Origin: Methanobrevibacter ruminantium
GTDB taxonomy: Archaea > Methanobacteriota > Methanobacteria > Methanobacteriales > Methanobacteriaceae
Assembly (NCBI GenBank): GCA_004553595.1
Contig: SFKZ01000001.1
Location: 372,001 to 436,000, forward strand
DNA length: 64,000 nt
Direction: 5' to 3'
Positions 54,486 through 63,863 of the stretch are shown in pieces. Below the pieces are notes generated by a model. That model saw only the letters and a program-made list of their open reading frames with translations. It made no database searches and was not told the origin of the DNA. A program made the position numbers and the translations under genes. Positions within the stretch are counted from its first letter, which is position 1, and each line of letters begins with the position of its first letter.

Positions 54486-55661
54486 ATGGAAGAAAAGAAA
54501 GCTAAAAAGCAGGAAATCATAGAAACTGAGATTCAAATGGGTACAGTTCACCCTGCTGCTTTAGAACCTTATAGGGTTAGATTTTTCGTAGAGGATGAGA
54601 TCATTAAGGATGCGGAAATCACAATTGGTGTAAACCACAGAGGTATTGAGCGTATTATGGAAGGTCTTCCAGTGGAAAAGGCAAATATGCTTACAGAAAA
54701 GATCTGTGGTATCTGTTCCAATTCACATACATGGAACTCTGTAAGAACTGCTGAAAAGGGTCTTGGAGTTGAAGTTCCTGATAGGGCTGTTTATATTCGT
54801 GTAATCGTTGGAGAGCTTGAAAGATTGCACAGTCACTTGTTGTACTTAGGTCACGGTTGCGAAACCTTGGCTCATGAAACATTCTCCATGAGAGTGTTCT
54901 ACATTAGGGAAACCATCATGGACCTTTTAGGAATGATTGGAGGAAACCGTGTCCAATACGGCTGTTCCATCATCGGTGGTGTAAGGCCAAGATGTGAATT
55001 GGACGACAATAGAATCCGCAGGATATTGGATGGAATGGACTTGGTTGAAAAGAACGTTGCAGACTTTGCAGAAAGGTTCGTTAATGATTCAATCGTATTG
55101 TCAAGGATTACTGGCACAGGTTACATTCCACAGGAACAGGCTCTTAAGTTAGCGGTAACCGGTCCTACATTACGTGCTACCGGTGTTAAAAGAGACTTGA
55201 GAACAGATATGTATGAGTATGAAAACTTTGACTTCGATATCATTACTCAAGACACATGTGATGTGAAAGCTCAGCTTCTTATGAGAGTCTTTGAAATATT
55301 TGAAGCAATCAAGATCATTCGTCAAGCTATCAGAGACTTGCCTGAAGGAAAGATAACTGACAGGTCTTGGGAAATGGTTGACACAGGCTTGATTGAGAGT
55401 TATATTGAAGTTCCAAGGGGAACATTGTATCACTCCTATGCAATTGAAGATGGAAGAGTGCGTCATTCTATAATTAGGACTCCTTCAATGAGTAATATTG
55501 GAGCTATGCAATACGCATGCATTGACAACCACATCACTGATGGTCAGTTATGTATTGTACAGTGCGACCCATGCTTTACTTGTTCTGATAGGGCAATAGA
55601 GGTTTATGATACAAACAATAACAAGTTGGATAAATCAATTTTGAAATCCAATATTCATTAG
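54486..55661 (+). CDS. ehbN: Energy-converting hydrogenase B large subunit N (NiFe)
   Basis: The 391-residue catalytic subunit holds the NiFe centre. Both ligand motifs are intact: EKICGICSNSH (residues about 69-79) and CDPCFTCSDRA near the C-terminus (about 360-370). The rest matches the NuoD-like fold (GVNHRGIERIM, HSHLLYLGHGCETLAHE). Its maturation needs the HypF pathway. The tail after the second motif is about 20 residues, so whether it is processed is not clear. A short stretch of its 3' end (ATCCAATATTCATT) is repeated 45 bases downstream. Confidence 0.96.
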   Translation: MEEKKAKKQEIIETEIQMGTVHPAALEPYRVRFFVEDEIIKDAEITIGVNHRGIERIMEGLPVEKANMLTEKICGICSNSHTWNSVRTAEKGLGVEVPDRAVYIRVIVGELERLHSHLLYLGHGCETLAHETFSMRVFYIRETIMDLLGMIGGNRVQYGCSIIGGVRPRCELDDNRIRRILDGMDLVEKNVADFAERFVNDSIVLSRITGTGYIPQEQALKLAVTGPTLRATGVKRDLRTDMYEYENFDFDIITQDTCDVKAQLLMRVFEIFEAIKIIRQAIRDLPEGKITDRSWEMVDTGLIESYIEVPRGTLYHSYAIEDGRVRHSIIRTPSMSNIGAMQYACIDNHITDGQLCIVQCDPCFTCSDRAIEVYDTNNNKLDKSILKSNIH

Positions 55662-55767
55662 ATTTAATTATAATTTGGGTCTAAATTGATATCCAATATT
55701 CATTTAAAATTAAATTATTCAAATTTACGTTTAACGGTTAATTAAAAATTATTATGAGGAAAGAGAA

Positions 55768-56766
55768 ATGGCTTATGAAATATCACTTATTTCAATTTTA
55801 GAGGTTATCCTAACACTTATCATAGCTTTGTTCATAGGTGTTTTGATTCCTGGAATTGAAAGGAAATATGTTCAAGCAAGGATTCAACAAAGAATCGGGC
55901 CTCCAGTTACAAGTCCTGGGCTATGGGCATCAATAAAGTTCCTGTTTAAGGAGAACATAAAACCTAACTCTCCAGCACCAGGATTATATAAGGCAATGCC
56001 TATCTTATGTTTCATTGCAGTGCTTTCAGTATTCTTGGCATTGATGCCTGAGAATTATCAATTCATGGCTTTCGCTAGCTTAATAGCTATTGTTGGATTC
56101 TTAAAAGTTGAAGAGATCGCTTATGTTTTAATGGGTTCCTTATCCAAATCAGTAATGAGCATTAACTTAAGGTTCCCAGACCATGCAAAAGGTGCTGAAA
56201 GACAAGGATTGCTTGTATCATCCATTGAAGACATCAGTTCAAACAGATCCCTTAGGATGATTATTTTCGGTTCATTCCCATTGTATTTGGCCTTATTCAT
56301 ACCTGCAGCATTATCCAAAAGCATTTACTTAGCTGACATTGTAGCTTATCAGCAAGCTAACGGACCGTTCCTATTCACTTTAGCAGGTATTATCGGAACT
56401 GTAGTGTTCTTTATTGGATACATGATTCTATTGAATGAATACCCATTCTCCTACATCAAGGCTAAATCTGATGTAATTGAAGGGCCATATATGGAACTTG
56501 CTTCAAAATACAGATCATTTGTTTACTTAACTAGAGGATTCCTGATATTCACTTTAGGTTTAATGTATTGTGTATTGTTCTTAGGTGTTGCACCGGAACT
56601 CTTCTCACTTAAATTCATTGTATGCATTATCGTATCATTGTTGCTTCCGGTAATTATGGCAATCGTCAGTGCATTCTCTCCAATATTCACCAACAGGCAA
56701 TTATATCCTACAATATTGGTGACTTCTGCAATTGGAGCTTTGGCTATGGTCATTGCATTATTCTAA
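55768..56766 (+). CDS. ehbO: Energy-converting hydrogenase B subunit O (NuoH-like)
   Basis: The 332-residue membrane protein is the NuoH/EchB-like subunit linking the catalytic arm to the membrane part. It has about eight membrane helices and the conserved KYVQARIQQRIGPPVTSPG loop and EYPFSYIKAKSDVIEGPYMEL loop. GAGGAAAGAGAA precedes ATG 55768. Confidence 0.93.
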   Translation: MAYEISLISILEVILTLIIALFIGVLIPGIERKYVQARIQQRIGPPVTSPGLWASIKFLFKENIKPNSPAPGLYKAMPILCFIAVLSVFLALMPENYQFMAFASLIAIVGFLKVEEIAYVLMGSLSKSVMSINLRFPDHAKGAERQGLLVSSIEDISSNRSLRMIIFGSFPLYLALFIPAALSKSIYLADIVAYQQANGPFLFTLAGIIGTVVFFIGYMILLNEYPFSYIKAKSDVIEGPYMELASKYRSFVYLTRGFLIFTLGLMYCVLFLGVAPELFSLKFIVCIIVSLLLPVIMAIVSAFSPIFTNRQLYPTILVTSAIGALAMVIALF

Positions 56767-56787
56767 ACTTTAACGTGGTGATTTTAT

Positions 56788-57051
56788 ATGAAATTTGTAA
56801 TCAGACCTTATCATATCATGAGTCTTGGAGGATATATTGTGGAATATGATTTCCCTTACAGGGATTTGATCATTGTAAATGAGACTCCCGAAGAGATCAA
56901 GTTTGAGATTCCAGTATTCGATGGATCCTACATTGAAGAGTATGAAAAGTTAGGTCTTAAGGTTATTCCTGTCAGCGAACATGACAGCTATTTAAACTTA
57001 TATAAGAAAGCGCATGCTGAATTGGATGCCTTAAAGGCTAAATTGGATTAA
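56788..57051 (+). CDS. ehbP: Energy-converting hydrogenase B subunit P
   Basis: A small soluble protein (87 residues) without Cys clusters or membrane helix, with the sequences VEYDFPYRDLIIVNETPEEI and VIPVSEHDSYLNLYKKAHAEL. No function beyond the operon is known. GGTGATTTTAT precedes the start. Called on position. Confidence 0.78.
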   Translation: MKFVIRPYHIMSLGGYIVEYDFPYRDLIIVNETPEEIKFEIPVFDGSYIEEYEKLGLKVIPVSEHDSYLNLYKKAHAELDALKAKLD

Positions 57052-57273
57052 TTGGAGATAACTTCATATTTTCCTCATATAAAATTTTAAAAAATTTTAT
57101 CTTCAATTATCCTTTTTAGCATTTAGGTTTTGAAAATAGGGTTTTAATAATTCTATTTTCAACAATCTTGTGTTTTCAGATTTTTGAAATAAGTATTTTA
57201 ATTGTTCTTTAATTTTTCGGATTTTTGATAATCTTTAAATAATTGAATATTTTAAGTATTATTAGGTAATATT

Positions 57274-57933
57274 ATGAATAGTATTTCTTTAACAATTACA
57301 ACTAAAGAAGAGAAAGGAGTTCTCGATGAGATAACCGATATTCTTTCAAGTCATGGAATCAATATATCCTATGTTCATCTATATGTAAATGATGATGTGG
57401 GAACATTGAATCTTGAGCTTGATCATGTTGAGAAACTCGATGAATTAATCGAAGACTTAGAGTCTAAGGAATTTATTTTAGATATTGAAATTCATGGTTC
57501 CTTAAATGACATTTTCGGTAAAAGGGTTCTTATTTTCGGTGGTGGAGCTCAAGTATCTCAAGTTGCAGTTGGAGCTATTACAGAAGCAGATAGGCATAAT
57601 ATACGTGGAGAGCGTATAAGTGTGGATACTATTCCTTTAGTTGGCGAAGAGAATATTGCAGAAGCAGTTGATGCAGTAAACAGATTGCCTCGTGTTGGTG
57701 TGCTTGTTCTTGCAGGGTCCCTGATGGGTGGTAAGATCACTGAAACTGTAAGAAAATTAAAGGAGAATCATGAGGACTTGATTGTCATCACTTTGAATAT
57801 GCCTGGAAGCGTAACAGAAGAGGCTGATTTGATTGTTACAGATCCAATTCAAGCTGGTGTAATGGCGGTCATGGCAGTTGCAAGCACTGCAGTATTTGAT
57901 GTAAAAAGATTAGCAAACAATAATAAATTCTAA
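57274..57933 (+). CDS. ehbQ: EhbQ-like ACT-domain protein (DUF5612 type)
   Basis: The 219-residue protein has an N-terminal ACT domain (about 1-75: ISLTITTKEEKGVLDEITDIL, GINISYVHLYV) and a second domain with a Gly-rich loop (VLIFGGGAQVSQVAVGAI) and VLVLAGSLMGGK. ACT domains often bind amino acids. It lies 222 bases after ehbP, so it may have its own promoter; assignment to Ehb rests on conserved placement and is less sure than for the other subunits. Confidence 0.7.
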   Translation: MNSISLTITTKEEKGVLDEITDILSSHGINISYVHLYVNDDVGTLNLELDHVEKLDELIEDLESKEFILDIEIHGSLNDIFGKRVLIFGGGAQVSQVAVGAITEADRHNIRGERISVDTIPLVGEENIAEAVDAVNRLPRVGVLVLAGSLMGGKITETVRKLKENHEDLIVITLNMPGSVTEEADLIVTDPIQAGVMAVMAVASTAVFDVKRLANNNKF

Positions 57934-58086
57934 TTCTTTTTCTTATTCTTTTTTACATAAGATTTATTAGTCTATTAAACTAATATTATTCTATACTCCA
58001 TTTTGATATTTTTATCAGGAGTTCTTATTTTATTATTATATTTCATTTTTATGGATGTGTTTTGAATTACTAGAAAGGAAAAGTTT

Positions 58087-58800
58087 GTGCATGGTTTAAG
58101 GTTAGGTATTCCAATCACATTTGGATACATTCCAATGGGAATCGGATATGCTGCTTTAGCTATTAAGGCAGGTCTCACCCCATTTGAGACAGTTTCAATG
58201 TCTGTGCTCATTTATGCGGGTGCCGGACAGATCATGATAGCAACCATGTTGGCACAAGGGGCAACTCTTTTCAATATTGTCTTGACTTCATTTGTGCTTA
58301 ATTTCAGATATTTTGTAATGAACACATGCATTTACAACAAGGTTGATGACGCTTCCCTTGCTGTTAGAATACCTTCGTCACACCTTGCTGTTGATGAAGC
58401 CTTTGCAATGTTTATGCTAATGGAAGAGTCTTCCATATGGACTTATATTGGTCTTGCAGGAATTGCATGGCTGTCTTGGATCCTTGGAGCAATCATTGGT
58501 GTAATAGTCTTGAATGTGCTTCCTATAATTGTTGCAAACAGTTTCAATATTTCATTATATGCCCTATTCGTAGCACTATTGGTTCCTGCAGTTAAGGAAA
58601 GCAAGGAATTGGCTATTTTAGTTGTAATAACCGCTATCTTAAATGTTGTATTGCAGTTTTTCATTGGAAATTGGTCATTGATTATAGCTATTCTTTTAGG
58701 TGCTCTCATTGGAATGTATATAGTTGATGATGATACTGTTTTAGGGGATGCCTATAAGACAGGTGATGAGAATTGCAGTAATAAGGAGGTGCAACAATGA
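58087..58800 (+). CDS. azlC: AzlC family branched-chain amino acid permease
   Basis: The 237-residue integral membrane protein matches AzlC: GLRLGIPITFGYIPMGIGYAAL at the N-terminus and SVLIYAGAGQIMIATML. With AzlD it forms an exporter-like system for branched-chain amino acids. There is no ATG; GTG 58087 has AAAGGA 7 bases upstream, but an upstream ATT cannot be excluded. It overlaps azlD by four bases (ATGA). Confidence 0.88.
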   Translation: MHGLRLGIPITFGYIPMGIGYAALAIKAGLTPFETVSMSVLIYAGAGQIMIATMLAQGATLFNIVLTSFVLNFRYFVMNTCIYNKVDDASLAVRIPSSHLAVDEAFAMFMLMEESSIWTYIGLAGIAWLSWILGAIIGVIVLNVLPIIVANSFNISLYALFVALLVPAVKESKELAILVVITAILNVVLQFFIGNWSLIIAILLGALIGMYIVDDDTVLGDAYKTGDENCSNKEVQQ

Positions 58801-59120
58801 ATATTACTTTACTAATCATTCTTTGTGCACTTGTTACCTTCATTCCAAGGGTAATTCCAGCTATATTTATGGAAAGATTGAATTTCTCTCCAAAATTCGA
58901 GAAATTCTTGAATCTGATTCCATACACTGCACTTGCTGCACTTATTTGCCCTGGTGTGTTGACTGTAGACCCTAACTTATGGTACATAGGATTGATTGGA
59001 GCGGTAATTGCAGGTGGACTCGCATGGAAAAAGGTACCTCTTGGAGCTATTGTTATTTTAACTGTGATTGTTTTGATTGCAGTTTACTTAATGGTGCCGT
59101 TCTTCCCAGTTTTAATTTAA
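58797..59120 (+). CDS. azlD: AzlD family branched-chain amino acid permease partner
   Basis: The 107-residue membrane protein has four helices and the AzlD motifs VTFIPRVIPAIF and NLIPYTALAALICPG. GGAGGTG lies upstream within the end of azlC, and the start codon overlaps the azlC stop, so the two are translationally coupled. Confidence 0.9.
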   Translation: MNITLLIILCALVTFIPRVIPAIFMERLNFSPKFEKFLNLIPYTALAALICPGVLTVDPNLWYIGLIGAVIAGGLAWKKVPLGAIVILTVIVLIAVYLMVPFFPVLI

Positions 59121-59157
59121 TTCCTTTATCTTTCTTTTTTTATTTAATTCCCTTTTT

Positions 59158-60033
59158 TTAGCTATTATCACATAGTTCCTTATATTCACAGTTTTCACAC
59201 TTTTTCAGTCCGGTTTTTACTGTTGGTATTTCTCCATTTTCAACTATCTTGTTTACGCTGGTCAAGACTTTGAAAAAGCTTTTTCTTGCATCTGTATCTA
59301 TTATCACAGCTCTTCGATCCGCTATTTTCAAGTAATCAATGTATGCAACGGTAACATAGGTGTTGAATTCCTGTTCTATTAGAAGTGCATTAGCTATTGC
59401 TTCCATGAAATCTCCATCCCAAACTCCAGTTATTGGAGGATTTGATGATTTCAATGATATTGGGAGGTAATTTCCCTTTTCTACTTCAATCTTATCGATA
59501 ACTCCAATCAAGTCAAGACCTATGTCTCTTATTAGATAGTTATACATGCTGGTTGGGAAAAATAGGTTTTGGATTTCGTGTCCATCCTTATCAAGAACTT
59601 TCATGGATTGGGCAACTTTTAGAGAAAGTATTTTGATATTTAGGTTTATTTCATTGATTAGTTCTTTTTTTAGTTCCTTTAGATTATCGTTCTCATCATC
59701 TTTCTTTTCTTCATCAATGAATTCTATCTCTTCATCCTTTTTCAAGTTGCTTTCATCTATCTCTTCTTTATCATTTATCTCTTCGATAATTTCAAATGTA
59801 GTTTTAACCTGATTGCTTATTCCAATTGAAAGTCTCTTTTCTATTTCCTTTTCATCCATGTCCTTCTTTATGTGTCTTAAGTTTTTATGAAGGATGTCTT
59901 GTATGTCTATTCTAAGATCCTTTAATGTTTTTGAGATAAAATAATCCTCTTCAATATCTTCATCAATATTGCTTTGGAAATACAATTTCAAAGGACAAAA
60001 CATATAACTTTTGATTGTAGATACACTTATCAT
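59158..60033 (-). CDS. Cas4-like RecB-family protein with altered catalytic motif
   Basis: The 291-residue protein has the cysteine set of Cas4/DUF83 nucleases: Cys13 (YMFCPLKLYF) and Cys279, Cys282, Cys288 (KKCENCEYKELC), which would hold an iron-sulfur cluster. The PD-(D/E)XK core aligns as Asp180 (LIGVIDKIE) and Lys195 in LPISLKSS, but the usual Glu is Ser193. A charged linker (about 85-125: DEEKKDDENDN) is inserted in the middle. The motif change suggests weak or no nuclease activity unless another acidic residue substitutes. No CRISPR array or other cas gene is in the window. Confidence 0.75.
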   Translation of the reverse strand: MISVSTIKSYMFCPLKLYFQSNIDEDIEEDYFISKTLKDLRIDIQDILHKNLRHIKKDMDEKEIEKRLSIGISNQVKTTFEIIEEINDKEEIDESNLKKDEEIEFIDEEKKDDENDNLKELKKELINEINLNIKILSLKVAQSMKVLDKDGHEIQNLFFPTSMYNYLIRDIGLDLIGVIDKIEVEKGNYLPISLKSSNPPITGVWDGDFMEAIANALLIEQEFNTYVTVAYIDYLKIADRRAVIIDTDARKSFFKVLTSVNKIVENGEIPTVKTGLKKCENCEYKELCDNS

Positions 60034-60180
60034 ATTTTTAACTCCATATTATTCTGTGGATTAGTCTTTGTTTTTCATATAATAAATAATATGCAGTTAT
60101 TTTTAATTATAATTTGATAAAAATAGTTTATTTTATGAAATAGTTATAATTTTTTATTTTTATTAGAATTTAAGAGTTTT

Positions 60181-60364
60181 AAATCAATTTTTATATTAAG
60201 TTGAAAAATTGATTTTAGGCAGTGATTTTTCATACATTTTAATTACAAAAGCGGTTAATTAAAAGGAGGTTTGTTATGTGAAATTTGTTAATTTTAATTC
60301 GTTTTTTAAAAATAGTTTAATTTATATTAAAATTATAAAAATAGTTTTGATTGTGGATAGATAA
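60181..60364 (+). other. Inverted repeat, strong SD and possible 28-codon ORF
   Basis: In the 412-base gap 60034-60445, a perfect 12-bp inverted repeat (60181-60192 with 60204-60215; AAATCAATTTTT) has an 11-base loop. Downstream, AAAAGGAGGT (60261-60270) is followed at 60276 by ATG-TGA, a start-stop pair. A GTG at 60278 overlaps it and opens a 28-codon frame to 60364 (starts VKFVNFNSFF). No homology is recognised. The rest of the gap is AT-rich. Confidence 0.4.
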
Positions 60365-60445
60365 ATTTAGTTAAAAATAGCAAATCATAAAAAAATAAAA
60401 TAAGAAATCCAGTCTAAACTGGACTTTATCTTAATTTAGTTGGTT

Positions 60446-61561
60446 TTATATAGGACTCTCTCTGAGTTTAATGTATTCATCCAATGATTCTCTAGTGGTT
60501 CCAACAAGAATTCTATACTTCTCAAACTCTCCATTTTTCAAGACCTTTTCTATTTTTCCTCTTGCAACCACTTCTTCTCCGTCAATGACTTCTCCCGCAT
60601 ATGTGTGGGTAAGTGATGCTAGTTCTGAGATTTCAATATCAGGTCCTTCTAGGATTTCAACATCCTCTATTGTGTATACTGCAGGATTGTCAAAAGCGCC
60701 TAATGCGCTCTTTATTGTGCAGTTGACTTTCGCAAATCCTTCTGGTTCGTATACTGTATCTCCCCAGGTTCCTTCAATCTCATCATAGTTTCTAGTTGCC
60801 AATATGTCGAATAGGGTTTCTCTAATGAGCCCTCTATTGCTTTTACGTTCTTCATACCAAGCGAACTCTTCTTTTGTTAGGGAATCGTCTTTTATTCTCT
60901 TATCATATACGAAGTCCCAGAAATCATCATTGATTCTGTTTAATGTGATTGATTTGCCTAACTCGTCTATGAAAACAGCCTTGTCCTTGTTATCCTTGTA
61001 TGCCTTGATTGCATTTCTATGGTTTTCAAGGCCGTAGACTACAAAGTCAAGGTCTGAAGTCCCTGCCTTTTGAAGTCCTGGCAAGATTGATCCTGAGATT
61101 CCAAGGTCCTCATAGTTGATTCCTGCCACATAATGGAAAAAGTCTGATAAGTCAAATAGCTTGCTTAAGAGTTCCTCTTTATAGTCAAGTTCCTCCCCAT
61201 TTGCAACTTTATAGTTGATTTTGTCATAATAGGTTGCTCTAAGTCCTTTCAATCTTTCCTCTGGCTTTATGATTCTTTCAACCTTGTCTATAGGAACACC
61301 CATCATTTCAACGTTTGTAACGTCACAGAAGTATAAGTAATCCGGGTGATTTTCTCTTAGGTATGCATAAGCTTCTTCAGACCCCACTTTGGAATATCTG
61401 ATTCCATCCTTTTCCCTGTCTCCATTCTCATCTGGAATGTATCTTAAAAAGCAGATAATCCTATCTTCAGGGTGAATGTAATTGGTTGAAGCAAATAATA
61501 ATCCATCTGTACTTATAATAAAGTCTCTTGTCCTAACAGTTTTTTTTGATTTATTCATCAT
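60446..61561 (-). CDS. Nucleotidyltransferase-domain protein
   Basis: The 371-residue protein contains a pol-beta-type nucleotidyltransferase core: ISGSILPGLQKAGTSDLDFVVYG (about residues 160-185), with the GS and SDLD pattern of the catalytic acidic pair. The N-terminal part (RDFIISTDGLLFASTNYIHPEDRIICFLRY) and a C-terminal beta-rich domain are shared by a family of archaeal proteins of unknown function. Substrate unknown. GAGGG precedes the paired ATGs at 61561. Confidence 0.8.
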   Translation of the reverse strand: MMNKSKKTVRTRDFIISTDGLLFASTNYIHPEDRIICFLRYIPDENGDREKDGIRYSKVGSEEAYAYLRENHPDYLYFCDVTNVEMMGVPIDKVERIIKPEERLKGLRATYYDKINYKVANGEELDYKEELLSKLFDLSDFFHYVAGINYEDLGISGSILPGLQKAGTSDLDFVVYGLENHRNAIKAYKDNKDKAVFIDELGKSITLNRINDDFWDFVYDKRIKDDSLTKEEFAWYEERKSNRGLIRETLFDILATRNYDEIEGTWGDTVYEPEGFAKVNCTIKSALGAFDNPAVYTIEDVEILEGPDIEISELASLTHTYAGEVIDGEEVVARGKIEKVLKNGEFEKYRILVGTTRESLDEYIKLRESPI

Positions 61562-62062
61562 ATCCCTCTAATATCACGTTATACTGTTTCTCTCATAACA
61601 TTTCTATAATATTCTTTGACTTGGATAGTTAATTAAATTTATGGTTATTGTTCAAATTCATAATTAAAAGTTGGTTAAATATTATAATAAATGATTATGT
61701 GGTTGTTTATAATAATGATTCATAATATATGGAAAAGCTGATGCAATATGCCCTAGAGAATAACAATGCAGATAAAATAAGATTTTTTAGGATATATTTA
61801 TAAATTTAAAATATTCCTAATGGCTAATTTTTTAAAAATAATAGAAAATCCCCATCATTTTCCTTTATCGAAAAATCTCGAAAAATCTGTTCATTTTTTA
61901 GGAAATCTTTATTTTTTTTTACAAAAAATCTCATTATTTTTGTTCCTATAATAAGAACTTTATTTTTATAAATAGCAACCGTTAAATAAGCTAAAATGAG
62001 ATTTCCAATTGTAGGTGAAAATTTTCAAACTACATTTAATTGAAATTTAAGAGGTAAAAAAA
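61562..62062. promoter_or_regulatory. Promoter region of pst operon with GAAAAATCT repeats
   Basis: No gene is seen in 501 bases. An exact 10-bp tandem repeat CGAAAAATCT lies at 61869-61888, followed by related GGAAATCT (61901) and AAAATCT (61925). A TATA-like TTTATAAATA lies at 61965-61974 before pstS. Arms AAATCTCATT (61926-61935) and AATGAGATTT (61995-62004) are complementary and flank the TATA box. These may be phosphate-control sites. Confidence 0.45.
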
Positions 62063-62875
62063 ATGAAAAATGAGTACAAAATTGCAATTATTGCGATTAT
62101 ATTAATTATTATAGGAGGGACTATACTATCCTCTGGGTCTGGAGGATCTGAAAGAATTGATATAGTAGGGTCCACATCTGTACAACCTGTAGCTGAAAAA
62201 CTTGTAGAGGAATATAAAATTAACCATCCTGATGCAAATATCAATGTTCAAGGTGGAGGTTCTAGTGTTGGTATAAAGAGTGTTCAAGATGGAAGTGCGG
62301 ATATTGGCACTAGTTCAAAAGATTTAGACGATAATGAAAAACAAGACTTAAAAGAATATGAACTTGGTAAGGATGGAATTGTTTTAGCGGTTAACGTAAA
62401 TAATGATGTGTCCGACTTAACAAAAGATCAATTAAAAGATATTTTCTCAGGAAAAATCACTAACTGGAAAGAGGTAGGTGGAAATGATGCTGAAATTCAT
62501 GTTGTAAGTCGTGAAGCAGGATCCGGTACTTTAGATGCATTTGAAAGTATAGTGATGGGTGAGACAAAAATTAAAAGTGATGCAATTGTTCAAAGTTCTA
62601 CCGAGGCTGTAAAACAATCTGTTAAGCAAGATGAAAATGCAATAGGTTTTGTTTCTTTTGCACATATGTCAGATGACGTGAAATCCTTAAGTGTTGAGGG
62701 AATAGCTCCAAGTAGTGAAAGTATTGCAGATGGTTCTTATGAATTGCAAAGGCCCTTTTTATTCCTAGTTAAAGGGGAGCCTTCAGGTGATTTAAAAGAA
62801 TTTATTGATTGGGTAAATGGTTCAGAAGCTAGAAAAGTTTTAGATGGAGAAAAAATTGTCAAATCAAATAAATAA
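62063..62875 (+). CDS. pstS: Phosphate ABC transporter substrate-binding protein
   Basis: The 270-residue protein starts with an uncleaved-type membrane anchor (residues 7-25); no lipobox Cys is seen. The mature part is PstS-like: GSTSVQPVAEKLVEEY, GGGSSVGIKSVQDGSADIGTSSKDL and SREAGSGTLDAFE, the phosphate-contact loops. AGAGGTAAAAAA precedes the ATG. It begins a pst operon with pstC and pstA. Confidence 0.94.
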   Translation: MKNEYKIAIIAIILIIIGGTILSSGSGGSERIDIVGSTSVQPVAEKLVEEYKINHPDANINVQGGGSSVGIKSVQDGSADIGTSSKDLDDNEKQDLKEYELGKDGIVLAVNVNNDVSDLTKDQLKDIFSGKITNWKEVGGNDAEIHVVSREAGSGTLDAFESIVMGETKIKSDAIVQSSTEAVKQSVKQDENAIGFVSFAHMSDDVKSLSVEGIAPSSESIADGSYELQRPFLFLVKGEPSGDLKEFIDWVNGSEARKVLDGEKIVKSNK

Positions 62876-62964
62876 TTCATGGGATATGATTTAAAGGATT
62901 AATATAATAAATAATCAATTTATTATATTTTTTTTTTTTTTAATTTGTATTATGGAGATTTACT

Positions 62965-63840
62965 ATGACTAAAATTGCAGCTGAAGCATTAATAGAGAAA
63001 TCTTTGTTTATTCTAGCATTGTTCTCTTGTTTCGTGATTCTGATAATATTATGCTTTATATTTTTTGAAGGGTTTCCAGCAATTCAAGAATATGGGTTTT
63101 TCAAATTTCTATTTGGAACAATATGGTCTCCAAATGATGGTCAATTTGGAGTGTTTGATATGATTATAGGATCTCTATATGTCACATTCATTGCACTTAT
63201 AATAGCAATTCCTTTATCCATTTCATGTGCCACATTCATGGCAGAGGTTGCAAGTAATAAAGTTAGAAACTTTTTAAAGCCAGTTGTTCAAACATTATCT
63301 GGAATTCCTTCTGTTGTTTATGGATTTTTTGGCTTAATTATCCTAGTTCCATTTGTAAGGTCCCAATTTGGGGGAACCGGTTTCAGCATATTTACTGCGG
63401 CAATTATATTATCCATCATGATTTTGCCAACAATTATCTCAGTTTCTTATGATTCATTAAGATCAGTTCCACAAGATTACAAAGAAGCTTCCTTAGGTTT
63501 AGGAGCAACAAACTGGCAGACTATTCGCAGAGTAGTCTTTCCATCAGCGCTACCTGGAATTATCACTGCAATTATTTTAGGAATGAGTAGGGCTGTTGGC
63601 GAAACATTGGCAGTGATTATGGTGGTAGGTAATGTTGCAAAAATGCCATCATCAATTTTTAGTCCAGCACGGACTTTAACTTCAAATATTGCATTAGAAA
63701 TGAGTTATGCAACGGGTATTCACTATAATGCATTGTTTGCCACAGCAGTTGTGTTATTCATGCTCATAATGTTATTGTTGGTTGTTGCGAATTATGTTCA
63801 AAGGAAATATAGTATAGATATTGGTGGAGGAACCTTATGA
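62965..63840 (+). CDS. pstC: Phosphate ABC transporter permease PstC
   Basis: The 291-residue permease has six membrane helices and the conserved cytosolic EAA loop (DYKEASLGLGATNWQTIRRVVFPSALPGIITAIILG). It forms the channel with PstA, energised by PstB. A T15-rich tract precedes it (62929-62942), and a GGAG site lies before ATG 62965. It is 89 bases after pstS. Confidence 0.95.
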   Translation: MTKIAAEALIEKSLFILALFSCFVILIILCFIFFEGFPAIQEYGFFKFLFGTIWSPNDGQFGVFDMIIGSLYVTFIALIIAIPLSISCATFMAEVASNKVRNFLKPVVQTLSGIPSVVYGFFGLIILVPFVRSQFGGTGFSIFTAAIILSIMILPTIISVSYDSLRSVPQDYKEASLGLGATNWQTIRRVVFPSALPGIITAIILGMSRAVGETLAVIMVVGNVAKMPSSIFSPARTLTSNIALEMSYATGIHYNALFATAVVLFMLIMLLLVVANYVQRKYSIDIGGGTL

Positions 63841-63863
63841 ATCCTAGGGGAGGTATAAAAAAA

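Noticed and set aside
62925..62943. Long T-run before pstC as a terminator of pstS
   Set aside because: No stable GC-containing stem precedes it and pstC follows at once in a normal pst order; it could still lower read-through.
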